Assembly: GCF_000719955.1 (NCBI RefSeq)
Contig: NZ_JOII01000027.1
Coordinates: 62,001-126,000, forward strand
Length of the DNA: 64,000 nt
Origin: Streptomyces albidoflavus
Lineage (GTDB): Bacteria > Actinomycetota > Actinomycetes > Streptomycetales > Streptomycetaceae
Direction of reading: 5' to 3'
Shown: positions 36,500 to 44,464 of the stretch, piece after piece
How the letters are laid out: each line of letters begins with the position of its first letter
Numbering within the stretch: position 1 is the first letter of the stretch
Translations under genes and position numbers: made by a program
Notes under the pieces: generated by a model
What the model saw: only the letters and a program-made list of their open reading frames with translations
Database searches by the model: none
What the model was told of the DNA's origin: nothing

Positions 36500-36964
36500 C
36501 TACGCCTTGCGCCGTGCCCCCATCAGCCGCGACCCCGTCAGCGACGCGCCCACCGTGTCGTCCGGGTTGGACAGGACGCAGGTCTCCAGGGAGAGGCAGC
36601 CGCAGCCGATGCAGTCGGTGAGGTGGTCCCGCAGGCGGTGCAACTGGTTGATGCGCTCGTCGAGTTCGGCGCGCCAGACGTGGGAGAGGCGGGCCCAGTC
36701 CTCGTGGGTCGGGGTGCGTTCCTCGGGGAGTTCGGCGAGGGCGTCGCGGATGGTGGCCAGCGGGATGCCGACGCGCTGGGCGGCGCGGACGAAGGCGACC
36801 CGGCGCAGGGTGTCGCGGTGGTAGCGGCGCTGGTTGCCCGAGGTGCGGCGGCTGGAGATGAGCCCCTTGGCCTCGTAGAAGTGCAGGGCGGAGACGGCGG
36901 CCCCGCTGCGCGCGGAGAGCTGCCCGACGGTGAGCTCGTGGATCTTCTGCGGAATCTGCGGCAC
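36500..36964 (-). CDS. soxR: Redox-sensing MerR-family activator SoxR
   Basis: A 154-residue regulator from a GTG ([16 protein letters not shown]). The MerR HTH is at 11-50 ([31 protein letters not shown]), with a dimerisation helix to residue 115. The [2Fe-2S] ligands are Cys118, 121, 123 and 129 in [12 protein letters not shown]. In Streptomyces SoxR responds to redox-active antibiotics such as actinorhodin rather than general superoxide. The remnant MFS gene beside it may once have been a target exporter. Confidence 0.92.
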   Translation of the reverse strand: MPQIPQKIHELTVGQLSARSGAAVSALHFYEAKGLISSRRTSGNQRRYHRDTLRRVAFVRAAQRVGIPLATIRDALAELPEERTPTHEDWARLSHVWRAELDERINQLHRLRDHLTDCIGCGCLSLETCVLSNPDDTVGASLTGSRLMGARRKA

Positions 36965-37082
36965 CCGCCCGACCCTACGTGGCGCGGGTGAACGCCGGGC
37001 CCACGGGCGGGCCCAGTGGCGGGAGGGGGAACCGGCGGGCCGGTGGGGCGTTTCATTGACAGCCGGAGGCGGCCGGTCCATG

Positions 37083-37098
37083 CTGAGCAAGCGCTTAG
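37083..37098. promoter_or_regulatory. TetR operator before the MaoC gene
   Basis: CTGAGCAAGCGCTTAG is an imperfect palindrome, 25 bases before the MaoC ATG. The same 16 bases occur at 38361-38376. It resembles the KstR2-type consensus A-n-CAAG-nn-CTTG-n-T. Confidence 0.75.
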
Positions 37099-37123
37099 AC
37101 ATGTGGATGAGAGAGGTCGGGAC

Positions 37124-37585
37124 ATGGCAGAACCGAGGATCTTCGCATCGGTCGACGAGCTGCGCGCGGCCGTCGGTGAGCAGCTGGGGCACACCGACTG
37201 GCTGGAGATCGAGCAGAAGCGGATCGACCAGTTCGCCGAGGCGACCGGCGACCACCAGTGGATCCACGTCGATCCCGAGCAGGCGAAGGAGGGCCCGTTC
37301 GGCACCACCATCGCGCACGGGTACCTGACGCTCTCGCTGCTGCCCGTCTTCGGCCCGCAGCTGATCTCCGTCGAGGGCGTGCGGATGGGCGTCAACTACG
37401 GCGTGAACAAGGTCCGCTTCCCCGCCCCCGTGCCGGTCGGCTCGCGGCTGCGCGCCACCGCGCAGGTCACCGAGGTGGGCGAGGTCACCGGCGGCATCCA
37501 GGTCACCACCGTCTTCACCGTGGAGCGCGAGGGCGGCGACAAGCCGGTCTGCGTCGCCGAGGCGGTCGTCCGCTACTACCTCTGA
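37124..37585 (+). CDS. MaoC-family dehydratase
   Basis: A 153-residue hot-dog-fold protein starting at [18 protein letters not shown]. The R-specific hydratase motif is present: [20 protein letters not shown] with catalytic Asp and His, then [20 protein letters not shown]. It hydrates or dehydrates 2-enoyl-CoA or a related thioester. Its promoter carries the same 16-bp operator as the convergent TetR gene, so it is a regulated acyl-CoA gene. Confidence 0.92.
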   Translation: MAEPRIFASVDELRAAVGEQLGHTDWLEIEQKRIDQFAEATGDHQWIHVDPEQAKEGPFGTTIAHGYLTLSLLPVFGPQLISVEGVRMGVNYGVNKVRFPAPVPVGSRLRATAQVTEVGEVTGGIQVTTVFTVEREGGDKPVCVAEAVVRYYL

Positions 37586-37594
37586 ACACCGCGC

Positions 37595-37631
37595 GTACGG
37601 CCCGGGGGCGTCAGGCGCTCCCGGGCCGTAC
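37595..37631. terminator. Bidirectional hairpin between MaoC and TetR
   Basis: A 12-bp stem GTACGGCCCGGG/CCCGGGCCGTAC, extended inward by GGCG/CGCT, between convergent genes. Confidence 0.75.
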
Positions 37632-37637
37632 GTCTGC

Positions 37638-38315
37638 TCACTTCTCGCCGGCGCCGACCATCCGCAGGACCAGACCGGCGTAGAGCGCGCCGATCTCCTC
37701 GGGGGTGCGGGCGCCGCCGACCTTGAACCAGCGGGCCACGTCGATGCAGAGGGAGATCACCGCGAGGGTGGTGCCGGGGATGTCGGGGACCTCGAACTCG
37801 CCGTCCCGGACGCCGTCGGAGATCATCTCGCGGACGGCCGCGTCGGTGCCCCGGCGCAGTTCGATGATCTCGGCGCGGTGCTCGGGCCCGAGCGCGTCCA
37901 GTTCGTACTGGACGACGCGGGCCGTGGTGTGGCGCAGGGCGTGCCAGCCCACGAAGGAGCGGACGGCGCGGTCCAGGCGTTCGGCCGCGGTGCCCCCGCT
38001 GTCGGCCGCGTCCCGCATGATCTTCAGCGCCCGGTCGTGGCCGATGCGGCTGATGCGGTGGAGCAGCTCTTCCTTGGTCTTGTAGTGGATGTAGAGGGCG
38101 GCGGGGCTCATCCCCGCGCGTCCGGCGATGTCGCGCGTGGTCGTGGCGTGGTAGCCGCGTTCGGCGAAGGCGTCGACGGCGGCGACCAGCAGCCTGCGGG
38201 CCGCGTCCGGGGTCACCTCGGCCCAGGCCGCGTCGTCCGGCTCACCGGCCGCCTCCCCGGCGCTCTCGTCCACAACCTCGTCGGACCCCTCGGGGTCCCG
38301 CTCCACCGCGCTCAT
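37638..38315 (-). CDS. TetR-family regulator, KstR2-like
   Basis: A 225-residue protein; the ATG of [15 protein letters not shown] has GGAGGGAAGGG upstream. After an acidic, Ala-rich N-terminal tail of about 45 residues, the HTH is [40 protein letters not shown]. The ligand domain [20 protein letters not shown] and [20 protein letters not shown] resembles acyl-CoA-responsive TetR members. The identical operator before its own gene (38361) and before maoC (37083) indicates autoregulation and control of the dehydratase. Targets elsewhere on the chromosome are likely. Confidence 0.88.
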   Translation of the reverse strand: MSAVERDPEGSDEVVDESAGEAAGEPDDAAWAEVTPDAARRLLVAAVDAFAERGYHATTTRDIAGRAGMSPAALYIHYKTKEELLHRISRIGHDRALKIMRDAADSGGTAAERLDRAVRSFVGWHALRHTTARVVQYELDALGPEHRAEIIELRRGTDAAVREMISDGVRDGEFEVPDIPGTTLAVISLCIDVARWFKVGGARTPEEIGALYAGLVLRMVGAGEK

Positions 38316-38360
38316 GACCAGCCCTTCCCTCCGTACCGGTGCCACACCCTACCCCCGACA

Positions 38361-38376
38361 CTGAGCAAGCGCTTAG
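38361..38376. promoter_or_regulatory. TetR operator before the KstR2-like gene
   Basis: CTGAGCAAGCGCTTAG, identical over all 16 bases to 37083-37098, lies 46 bases upstream of the TetR ATG. Confidence 0.75.
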
Positions 38377-38430
38377 CGTGCGGGGCCGGGAGAGGGACGC
38401 CCGGCACCCGCCGGGCGCCGGGCGCCGTCC

Positions 38431-39525
38431 CTATCGGCCCGCCTGCCCGAACTCCACCAGGGCCCGGCCGCCCTTGCCCGCGGTCATCCGCTCGAAGGCG
38501 CCGGGGATGTCCTCCAGCCCGATCCGGTCGGTCACCATCGAGGCGAGGTCGAGCCGCCCGGCCCGGATGTGCTCGGCGAGGACCGGCAGGTCGCGGACGG
38601 GGTCGGAGTTGCCGTAGACGCAGCCGGAGAGGGTGCGGCCCCAGTGGAAGAGTTCCAGGGCGTTGAAGGTGACCTGCTGGTCGGTGCCGCCGATGCCGAC
38701 GACGGTGGTGCGGCCGCCGCGCCGGGTCGACTCCCAGGCGGTCCTGATGGTGGCGGCCCGGCCCACGCACTCGATCGCCACGTCGGCGCCCTCGCCGCCG
38801 GTCAGGGCGCGGATCTCCTTGGCCGTGGTGTCGGAGGCGAGGACGAACTCGGTGGCGCCGGCCTGGTGGGCCAGGTCCCGCTTGGCCTCGGAGACGTCCA
38901 CGGCGATCACCGCGCCGGCCCCGGCGATCCGGGCGGACTGGAGGACGGCGAGGCCCACTCCCCCGACGCCGAAGACCACGACGGACTCGCCCTCCCGGAC
39001 ACGGGCGTTGTGGTGGACGGCGCCGTAGCCGGTGAGGACGGCGCAGCCGAGCAGGGCGGCGTCGGTGAGCGGCACCCCGTCGGGGACGGGCAGCACGCAG
39101 TTCTCCTCGACGACGGTCTCCTCGGCGAAGGCCGCGACGTTCAGGCCGGGGTGCAGGACGGTGCCGTCGGGCCGGTGGGCGTGGACCCGCGCGGCCCCGG
39201 CCAGCGCGTTGCGGCAGAGCCACACCTCGCCCCGGCCGCAGGCCCCGCAGTCGCCGCAGGAGGGCGCCCAGTTGAGGACCACGCCGTCGCCGGGGGCGAC
39301 CGAGGTGACGCCCTCGCCGACCGAGACGACGGTTCCGGCGCCCTCGTGGCCGAGGACGGCCGGGACGGGGACGGCCATGGTGCCGTTGGTCAGGGACAGG
39401 TCGGAGTGGCAGACCCCGGCGGCGGCGAGCCTGATCCGCACCTGGCCGGGGCCGGGGTCGGGCAGGTCGATCTCACCGACGGTGAGGGCGGAGCCGGTGG
39501 CGGGCAGGAAGGCGGCACGGACCAC
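38431..39525 (-). CDS. Zinc-dependent alcohol dehydrogenase (MDR, class III-like)
   Basis: A 364-residue enzyme. The GTG of VVRAAFLPATGSALTVGEID with GGGAG eight bases upstream is chosen; an ATG 78 bases earlier adds residues without similarity. Catalytic zinc ligands lie in AAAGVCHSDLSLTNG and LGHEGAGTVVSVGEGV; the structural zinc lobe is CGDCGACGRGEVWLC. The cofactor motif is VFGVGGVGLAVLQSARIAGA. It oxidises alcohols or formaldehyde adducts with NAD. It follows a TetR gene by 81 bp on the same strand. Confidence 0.9.
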   Translation of the reverse strand: MVRAAFLPATGSALTVGEIDLPDPGPGQVRIRLAAAGVCHSDLSLTNGTMAVPVPAVLGHEGAGTVVSVGEGVTSVAPGDGVVLNWAPSCGDCGACGRGEVWLCRNALAGAARVHAHRPDGTVLHPGLNVAAFAEETVVEENCVLPVPDGVPLTDAALLGCAVLTGYGAVHHNARVREGESVVVFGVGGVGLAVLQSARIAGAGAVIAVDVSEAKRDLAHQAGATEFVLASDTTAKEIRALTGGEGADVAIECVGRAATIRTAWESTRRGGRTTVVGIGGTDQQVTFNALELFHWGRTLSGCVYGNSDPVRDLPVLAEHIRAGRLDLASMVTDRIGLEDIPGAFERMTAGKGGRALVEFGQAGR

Positions 39526-39606
39526 GTCGAGTTCTCCCGGCTGCTGGGCGAGGGTGGGCGGCGGCCAACCTAACGCCCCGGCCTCGGCCCGCACCAGGGT
39601 CACGGT

Positions 39607-40248
39607 TCAGCCGCCCGGTCCCCCGGGCGGCCGGTCGAAGGTGTGCGCGAAGTAGGCGTGCAGCAGGGTGCGGGTCTCCCCGACGAGGGCCTCGTCGCCC
39701 GCCGGGTCGGTACGGAAGGCCAGGTGGAGCAGGGAGTCGGTGGCCTCGACGCCGACCAGGACGGCGCGGCGCAGGGCGTCGTCGAGCGGGCGGCCGAGGT
39801 GGGCCGCGAGGAGCGCCGCGACCCGGTCGGCGACCTGGTGGTTGGCGTGCGGTTCGCCGTCGGTGGGCGGGGCGGGCACGCCGAAGTCGATGAGGGTGAA
39901 GCCGGGGACGGTCCGCTTCATCGTCAGGTACTCGTCCAGGCAGGCGTCGACGGCGCCGCGCCAGTCGGACCCGTCGACCTCGCCGACGCGGCGGGCGATG
40001 CGGTCGGCGTACCGGTCGAGGTTGCGGTGGGCCAGGGCGTCGGCCAGGGCGCGCTTGTTGTCGAAGAACCGGTAGACGGAGCCGATCGGGACCTGGGCGC
40101 GGTCGGCGACGGCGCGGGTGGTGAGCTGTTCGTAGCCGACCTCGTCGAGGAGGTCGGCGCAGGCGTCGAGGATGCGGACGAGCCGTTCGGCGCTGCGCTG
40201 CTGGACGGGAGCGCGGCGCAGGGAGGTGAGGTGCTGCACAGGGTCCAT
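39607..40248 (-). CDS. TetR-family regulator
   Basis: A 213-residue protein from the ATG of MDPVQHLTSLRRAPVQQRSA, with GGGAGGG upstream. The HTH is at about 20-68 (ERLVRILDACADLLDEVGYE, DRAQVPIGSVYRFFDNKRAL). The C-terminal part (DACLDEYLTMKRTVPGFTLI) is the TetR_C_17-like type. It precedes the alcohol dehydrogenase in the same direction and follows a membrane protein gene, so the three may form a loose operon. No operator is evident. Confidence 0.86.
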   Translation of the reverse strand: MDPVQHLTSLRRAPVQQRSAERLVRILDACADLLDEVGYEQLTTRAVADRAQVPIGSVYRFFDNKRALADALAHRNLDRYADRIARRVGEVDGSDWRGAVDACLDEYLTMKRTVPGFTLIDFGVPAPPTDGEPHANHQVADRVAALLAAHLGRPLDDALRRAVLVGVEATDSLLHLAFRTDPAGDEALVGETRTLLHAYFAHTFDRPPGGPGG

Positions 40249-40307
40249 GGTGCCCTCCCGGCGGGCGCCCGCGCGAGCGTCGGGCGGGGCCGGGCCGCGC
40301 GGGGACC

Positions 40308-41588
40308 TCAGGCGACGAGCAGGCCGAGGCCGCCCAGAGTGTACGTGATCATGAGGACGAGGAGCGGGATCTGCCCGCTGACGGCGCGTTCGGGCGGCTG
40401 GAGCCGGACGGCCCGGTCGTGCGCCGCGACGACGCCGAGCACATGGCCGGTGACGACGGCGCAGACCTGAAGCGCCGCCAGGGCACCCGGCTCCAGGGGT
40501 GGTTCGGGTACGGGCCCCGGGCCGGCCCCCACGGCGAGGGCGACGGCGTGGGGCGCCTCGGTGGTGAAGAGCGTGAAGTAGTGGGCGACGAGGTAGCCGA
40601 GCGCCACCGGCACCAGGCTGTGCGCGAAGGCGGCCCCGGCGCCCCGGACCCGGGTGGCGGCGGTGCACAGCGCGTAGACGGCCCCGGTCACGCCGATCAC
40701 CGCGAGGAGGCCGAGGGTGGCGGTCGGGGTGCGCCCCAGCGGCGAGGTCTGGAGGGTGCCGGTCCCCCCGGCGGTGCCCGAGAGGCCGTCGTACGCGGTG
40801 GAGCCGAGGAGGACGCAGAGGGTGGCGGCGAGGCCGGGGACCCGCTCGGTGGCGTCGAGGCCGTCGAGCGGGTTGCGGACGACGAGCCGGCCGTCGGCAC
40901 GGCGGCCGAAGGGCGAGAGCCGGGCGAGCAGCCCCGCGTACGCCTCGAAGGCGTCGCCCCGGGCGAACCACGCCTCGCCCCAGCGGGCGGCGGCGGCCAG
41001 CTGGAGCACGGTGTACGCGCCGAGGAAGGTGAGCAGCGCGGCGCGCGAGGCCGGGGCGGGCGAGGCGAGTTCGAGCCAGGTGAAGGCGGCGAGCCCGAGC
41101 GCGGCCGGCCACAGGCCCAGCGGGGCGGGCGGCACGCGGTCCGGCTCGGGGCGGCGGAGCAGGGCGCGGCCGAGGAGGTGGAGGGTGCGCAGCGGGTTGA
41201 GCCGGCGCCAGAGCGGGCCGCAGAGCAGGGAGAGCGGGACGAGCCCGGCCCAGAAAAGGGCGTAGACGGCGGCCGGGGCGGGGTTGCGGGCGGGGTCGTC
41301 GGGGCCGAGGAGGAGGTGGGCGAGGAGGGTGAGGTACGCGGCGAGGCCGAGGGCGCGCAGGGCGAGGGTGGTGGCCCGGGCGTCGGCGCACCGCTGGACG
41401 GCGGCGGGCAGCGGGCGCCCGGCGGCCTCCCCGGTGAGGCGGGAGCGGGACCAGAGCAGGCCGAGCCCGAGGAAGGAGACGAGGAGGGCGGCGAAGGCTC
41501 CGGCGAAGGCGTAGAAGGGGGAGACGGGCAGGTCGTGCCGGGTGCCGATGCCGTGGGCGCTGCGGGCGACGTGCTCGCTGTCGGCCAT
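40308..41588 (-). CDS. Polytopic membrane protein of unknown function
   Basis: A 426-residue protein starting at MADSEHVARSAHGIGTRHDL. About ten hydrophobic helices are visible, e.g. YAFAGAFAALLVSFLGLGLL, LALRALGLAAYLTLLAHLLL, LGLAAFTWLELASPAPASRA and TLGLLAVIGVTGAVYALCTA, with a conserved-looking loop CGPLWRRLNPLRTLHLLGRA. No transporter signature is recognised. I recall similar unnamed integral membrane proteins in other Streptomyces. It is the last gene before the IS element. Confidence 0.78.
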   Translation of the reverse strand: MADSEHVARSAHGIGTRHDLPVSPFYAFAGAFAALLVSFLGLGLLWSRSRLTGEAAGRPLPAAVQRCADARATTLALRALGLAAYLTLLAHLLLGPDDPARNPAPAAVYALFWAGLVPLSLLCGPLWRRLNPLRTLHLLGRALLRRPEPDRVPPAPLGLWPAALGLAAFTWLELASPAPASRAALLTFLGAYTVLQLAAAARWGEAWFARGDAFEAYAGLLARLSPFGRRADGRLVVRNPLDGLDATERVPGLAATLCVLLGSTAYDGLSGTAGGTGTLQTSPLGRTPTATLGLLAVIGVTGAVYALCTAATRVRGAGAAFAHSLVPVALGYLVAHYFTLFTTEAPHAVALAVGAGPGPVPEPPLEPGALAALQVCAVVTGHVLGVVAAHDRAVRLQPPERAVSGQIPLLVLMITYTLGGLGLLVA

Positions 41589-41774
41589 CTGCCGTGCGAG
41601 GTGACGGCTTGGCCGACGTGACGGCCGGGCCACCACCGCGGCGTCCGGGCGGTAGCGCAATCGCACTATCTGGCGGCCAGCGGCTCGGGCGCGCCTTCAT
41701 GCATGAGGAGATCGCTTCTCCGGGCTGCTTCGACCTCAACTTCCGTCGCGATCCTGTTCCTTTGACCACGGCGA

Positions 41775-41799
41775 ACTATACGTGCGGCATGTGTATAGT
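41775..41799 (+). repeat. Left-end hairpin of the IS element
   Basis: ACTATAC (41775-41781) pairs with GTATAGT (41793-41799), with an imperfect extension inward. Such subterminal hairpins are recognised as single strands by TnpA. Confidence 0.7.
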
Positions 41800-41806
41800 G
41801 ATCGTC

Positions 41807-42244
41807 GTGACTGCGACGCGATCGATCCGCCGTTACTCCGGCGCCGTGTACGACTTGGGGCTGCACGTAATGTGGTGCTCGAAGTACCGCCGCCGCGTGC
41901 TCGGTGGCAGCGTGGCGACCCGGCTGCATGAGCTGATCGAGCAGAAGGCGGCCGAGAAGGGGTGGGAGATCGCCACCCTTGAGATCGCCCCTGATCACGT
42001 GCGCGTGTTCGTCAGACACGATCCGAAGGCTTCCGCCTCCTACGTGGCGAACCAGTTCAAGGGTTTCACTTCTCGCGTACTCCGCTCGGAGTTCCCGCAC
42101 CTCAAGAGCCGGATGCCCACGCTGTGGTCGTCGTCGTTCTTCGTCGCCTCGGCCGGCACCCTCAGCGCGGACGCGATGGAGAAGTACATCGACACTCAAT
42201 GGGAGCGGCCCGGGTCGAAGAAGCAGGGTGGAGACAACTCGTGA
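41807..42244 (+). CDS. tnpA: IS200-type TnpA transposase with altered HUH motif
   Basis: A 145-residue protein if read from the GTG at 41807; an upstream ATG at 41789 lies inside the left-end hairpin. The family pattern is clear: VYDLGLHVMWCSKYRRRVLG, EIAPDHVRVFVRHD, FKGFTSRVLRSEFPHLKSRM, SSFFVASAGTLSADAMEKYI. With this start the catalytic Tyr is 127 and the first HUH His is 64, as in IS608. The second HUH position is Arg66 (codon CGC) where His (CAC) is expected. This single-base change should damage metal binding and strand cleavage. The stop overlaps the tnpB start. Confidence 0.85.
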   Translation: MTATRSIRRYSGAVYDLGLHVMWCSKYRRRVLGGSVATRLHELIEQKAAEKGWEIATLEIAPDHVRVFVRHDPKASASYVANQFKGFTSRVLRSEFPHLKSRMPTLWSSSFFVASAGTLSADAMEKYIDTQWERPGSKKQGGDNS

Positions 42245-43449
42245 TTCGTGCCTACAAGTTCCTGCTTCGCCCCACCGTCAGACAGCGCCAGGCACTCGGC
42301 GAGATGCTGCGAGATCACTGCTCCCTCTACAACGCGGCCTTACAGGAACGCCGGGACGCCTACCGGCACAGCTCGAAGACCTCCGTCAAGTACGGCGAGC
42401 AGTCCGCACAGCTCAAGGAGATCCGAGCGTTCGACCCCGAGCAGCAAGGCCGCTGGTCTTTCAGCTCTCAACAAGCAACACTGCGCCGCCTGAACAAGGC
42501 GTTCCAAGCATTCTTCCGACGCGTGAAGGCGGGCGAAAAGCCCGGATACCCCCGATTCCGAGGCGTGAGCTGGTTCGACACGGTCGAGTTCCCCAAGGAC
42601 GGGGACGGCTGCCGGTGGAACTCCATCCCGCTCGACTCCGTCACCCGTGTCCGTCTGCAAGGGGTCGGACACGTCCGCGTGCACCAGCACCGCGCAGTGA
42701 AGGGCCGCATCAAGACCGTCAGCGTCAAGCGCGAGGGGCGGCAGTGGTACGTCATACTCGTCTGCGACCAAGTACCCACCGAGCCGCTCCCGACGGCGGG
42801 CACGGTGACCGGCATCGACATGGGCATCACCCACTTCCTCACCACGTCCGAGGGAGTGCACGTCGAGAACCCGAGGCACGGCAAGCGCGGCAACCAAGCC
42901 TTGGCGAACGCCCAGCGAGCACTCAAAGCGTTCCCCCGGTGCAAGCGAGAGCATCGCACCGCCAACCACCGCCGGGCGGTCGAGAAGGCCGCCAAGCTGC
43001 ACCGCAAGATCCGCCGTCAGCGCACCGATCATGCGCACAAGGCCGCACTGGCTCTGGTCCACGCCTACGACCAGATCGCGCACGAACGGCTGAATATCGC
43101 GAACATGGTCCGCGTCCCCAAGCCGAAGCCCGACCCCGAGACCGCCGGCTCATTCCTGCCGAACGGTGCCGCCTCGAAGGCCGAACTCAATCGCAGTATT
43201 CATGACGCGGGTTGGGGGGTGTTCCTGGGCATCCTCGCGCAGAAGGCTGAAAGCGCCGCTCGCGTCCTGATCCCGGTGGACCCCCGCAACACCTCGCGCA
43301 CGTGCCCGCAGTGCGGGCACGTGGACCGCGAGAACCGCGACGGTGAGAAGTTCCAGTGCACCGCCTGTGATCACCGCGACCACGCGGATCGGGTCGGCGC
43401 CTGGAACGTCAAGCTCAGGGCCGGGCTGGTCCTTCCTGACGTGATTTGA
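42241..43449 (+). CDS. tnpB: TnpB RNA-guided nuclease of IS605 family
   Basis: A 402-residue protein from a GTG that overlaps the tnpA stop (GTGA). All nuclease features remain: Asp193 in GIDMGITHF (RuvC I), Glu282 in HERLNIANM (RuvC II), zinc cysteines 355, 358, 373 and 376, and Asp383 in HADRVGAWN (RuvC III). The N-terminal YKFLLRPTVRQRQALGEMLR and FFRRVKAGEKPGYPRFRGVS are typical. TnpB uses an RNA made from the right end of its element to cut DNA next to the target motif, which helps retain the element. Length is usual for the family. Confidence 0.93.
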   Translation: MIRAYKFLLRPTVRQRQALGEMLRDHCSLYNAALQERRDAYRHSSKTSVKYGEQSAQLKEIRAFDPEQQGRWSFSSQQATLRRLNKAFQAFFRRVKAGEKPGYPRFRGVSWFDTVEFPKDGDGCRWNSIPLDSVTRVRLQGVGHVRVHQHRAVKGRIKTVSVKREGRQWYVILVCDQVPTEPLPTAGTVTGIDMGITHFLTTSEGVHVENPRHGKRGNQALANAQRALKAFPRCKREHRTANHRRAVEKAAKLHRKIRRQRTDHAHKAALALVHAYDQIAHERLNIANMVRVPKPKPDPETAGSFLPNGAASKAELNRSIHDAGWGVFLGILAQKAESAARVLIPVDPRNTSRTCPQCGHVDRENRDGEKFQCTACDHRDHADRVGAWNVKLRAGLVLPDVI

Positions 43450-43497
43450 ACCGCGTACTGGAGAAGCCCACCGGATCGAACCGGAGGGAGGAGTCAC
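43300..43497 (+). ncRNA. Candidate reRNA (omega RNA) scaffold at the right end of the element
   Basis: In IS605 elements the guide RNA covers the end of tnpB and the right end, and its guide is the DNA just after the element. The right end here folds into CCC-A-CCGG/CCGG-A-GGG (43467-43488) with loop ATCGAA. The guide would start at 43498 (GTTGTGGTCGAACTCG). The 5' boundary is a guess. Confidence 0.4.
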
Positions 43498-44331
43498 GTT
43501 GTGGTCGAACTCGTTGTCGCTGTCGCGCCTTCAGACGTACACCGAGCCCCCCGTCATGCCCGAGTCGCCGTTGCCGTAGGACTCGCAGTTCTTGTAGAGG
43601 CCGTGGTCGCCGGCGAAGGTGAGGAAGCCGTACTCGTCGTTCCAGCGGGTGAGGACGTCGTCGATGACGAAGCCGTCCCCGGCGAGGACGTAGAGGGCGT
43701 TGAAGGTGGTGCGCTGGGCGGTGAAGTTCTTGAAGTAGATCCCGTCGGAGGAGTCGGCACGGATCGCGTTGAGCTTCTGGTACTTGGCGTCGATGACGAC
43801 ATCGGTGCGGCGGGCGCCGGTGCCCTCGATCTGGAGGTCCTTCTTGCCGAGGATCGCGACGAGGTTCTGGTTGTGCGGGCACTGCTTCTGCTGGGCGAAC
43901 GAAAGGATCTGGTAGCCGAGCTGGGAGTCGGGGGCGTCGAGGCGGGCGCAGGCTCCCGAGGGGGCGGGCTGGGAGGGCTCCTCCTCGTAGAGGCCGGGGA
44001 GGATCGCGATGGTCGTTCCCGGGCGGTCGACGGCGTCGACGGCCTGCTGGAGGTGGCGGTACCCCTCGCGCAGGCAGCGGTCGTACAGGGTGCGGTTCTT
44101 CTCCAGCAGGGCCTGGGGAAAGGAGGCGATACGCCGCTCGAAGGCGGCCCGGCCCTTCTTGCAGACGAGGAGGTCGGGTTGCTCGTCGCGGTGGACGGGG
44201 ACGCTGCCGGAACCGTCGGGGAAGTCGACGGGGCGCTCCTCGTGGGCGAGGGCGGGCGGGGCCGTCAGCAGGGCGGCGAGGAGCGTCCCGGCGACGGCGA
44301 GGACGGCGAGGAACCTGCGTGTCCACGACAT
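43498..44331 (-). pseudogene. Secreted right-handed beta-helix protein, truncated beside the IS element
   Basis: The open frame gives 266 residues: signal peptide MSWTRRFLAVLAVAGTLLAA to about 29, then QQAVDAVDRPGTTIAILPGL, LQIEGTGARRTDVVIDAKYQ and beta-helix turns GIYFKNFTAQRTTFNALYVL and GFLTFAGDHGLYKNCESYGN. It ends at TGA (43531-43533). In the same frame after the stop comes RRDSDNEFDHN, again beta-helix-like, which runs to the inferred IS border at 43498. Full-length relatives are roughly twice as long. The rest of the gene is not found on the other side of the IS, so a deletion accompanied or followed the insertion. Confidence 0.75.
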
Positions 44332-44464
44332 GTCCCGGGAGAGTAGAGCAATGTCCAGTTTTTGAGAGCCCCCCGCGCACGGACCCGTCCGTGCGGAGGC
44401 TTGTCACCGGACCTCCGCAATCCTATGGTGCTGCAGAGGAATTGGCGGAAAAGGGAGTCACCAG

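Larger units (their letters stand above)
41767..43497 (+). mobile_element. IS200/IS605-family element with tnpA and tnpB
   Basis: The element carries a Y1-type tnpA and an overlapping tnpB, a left-end hairpin (41775-41799) and a right-end hairpin (43467-43488). Ends are inferred: TTGAC (41762-41766) is a plausible 5' target motif, and the right end is placed after GAGTCAC (43491-43497) because coding similarity of the neighbouring beta-helix gene resumes at 43498. Members of this family insert without target duplication or terminal inverted repeats, so none is expected. Its A+T content is slightly higher than that of its neighbours. Confidence 0.85.

Noticed and set aside
36461..36621. C-terminal extension of the MFS frame as real protein
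   Set aside because: This part is the antisense of the soxR 3' end and has no transporter features.
41666..42199. Minus-strand frame across tnpA as an extra gene
   Set aside because: It is the mirror of the tnpA coding sequence, with no ribosome site and no family similarity.
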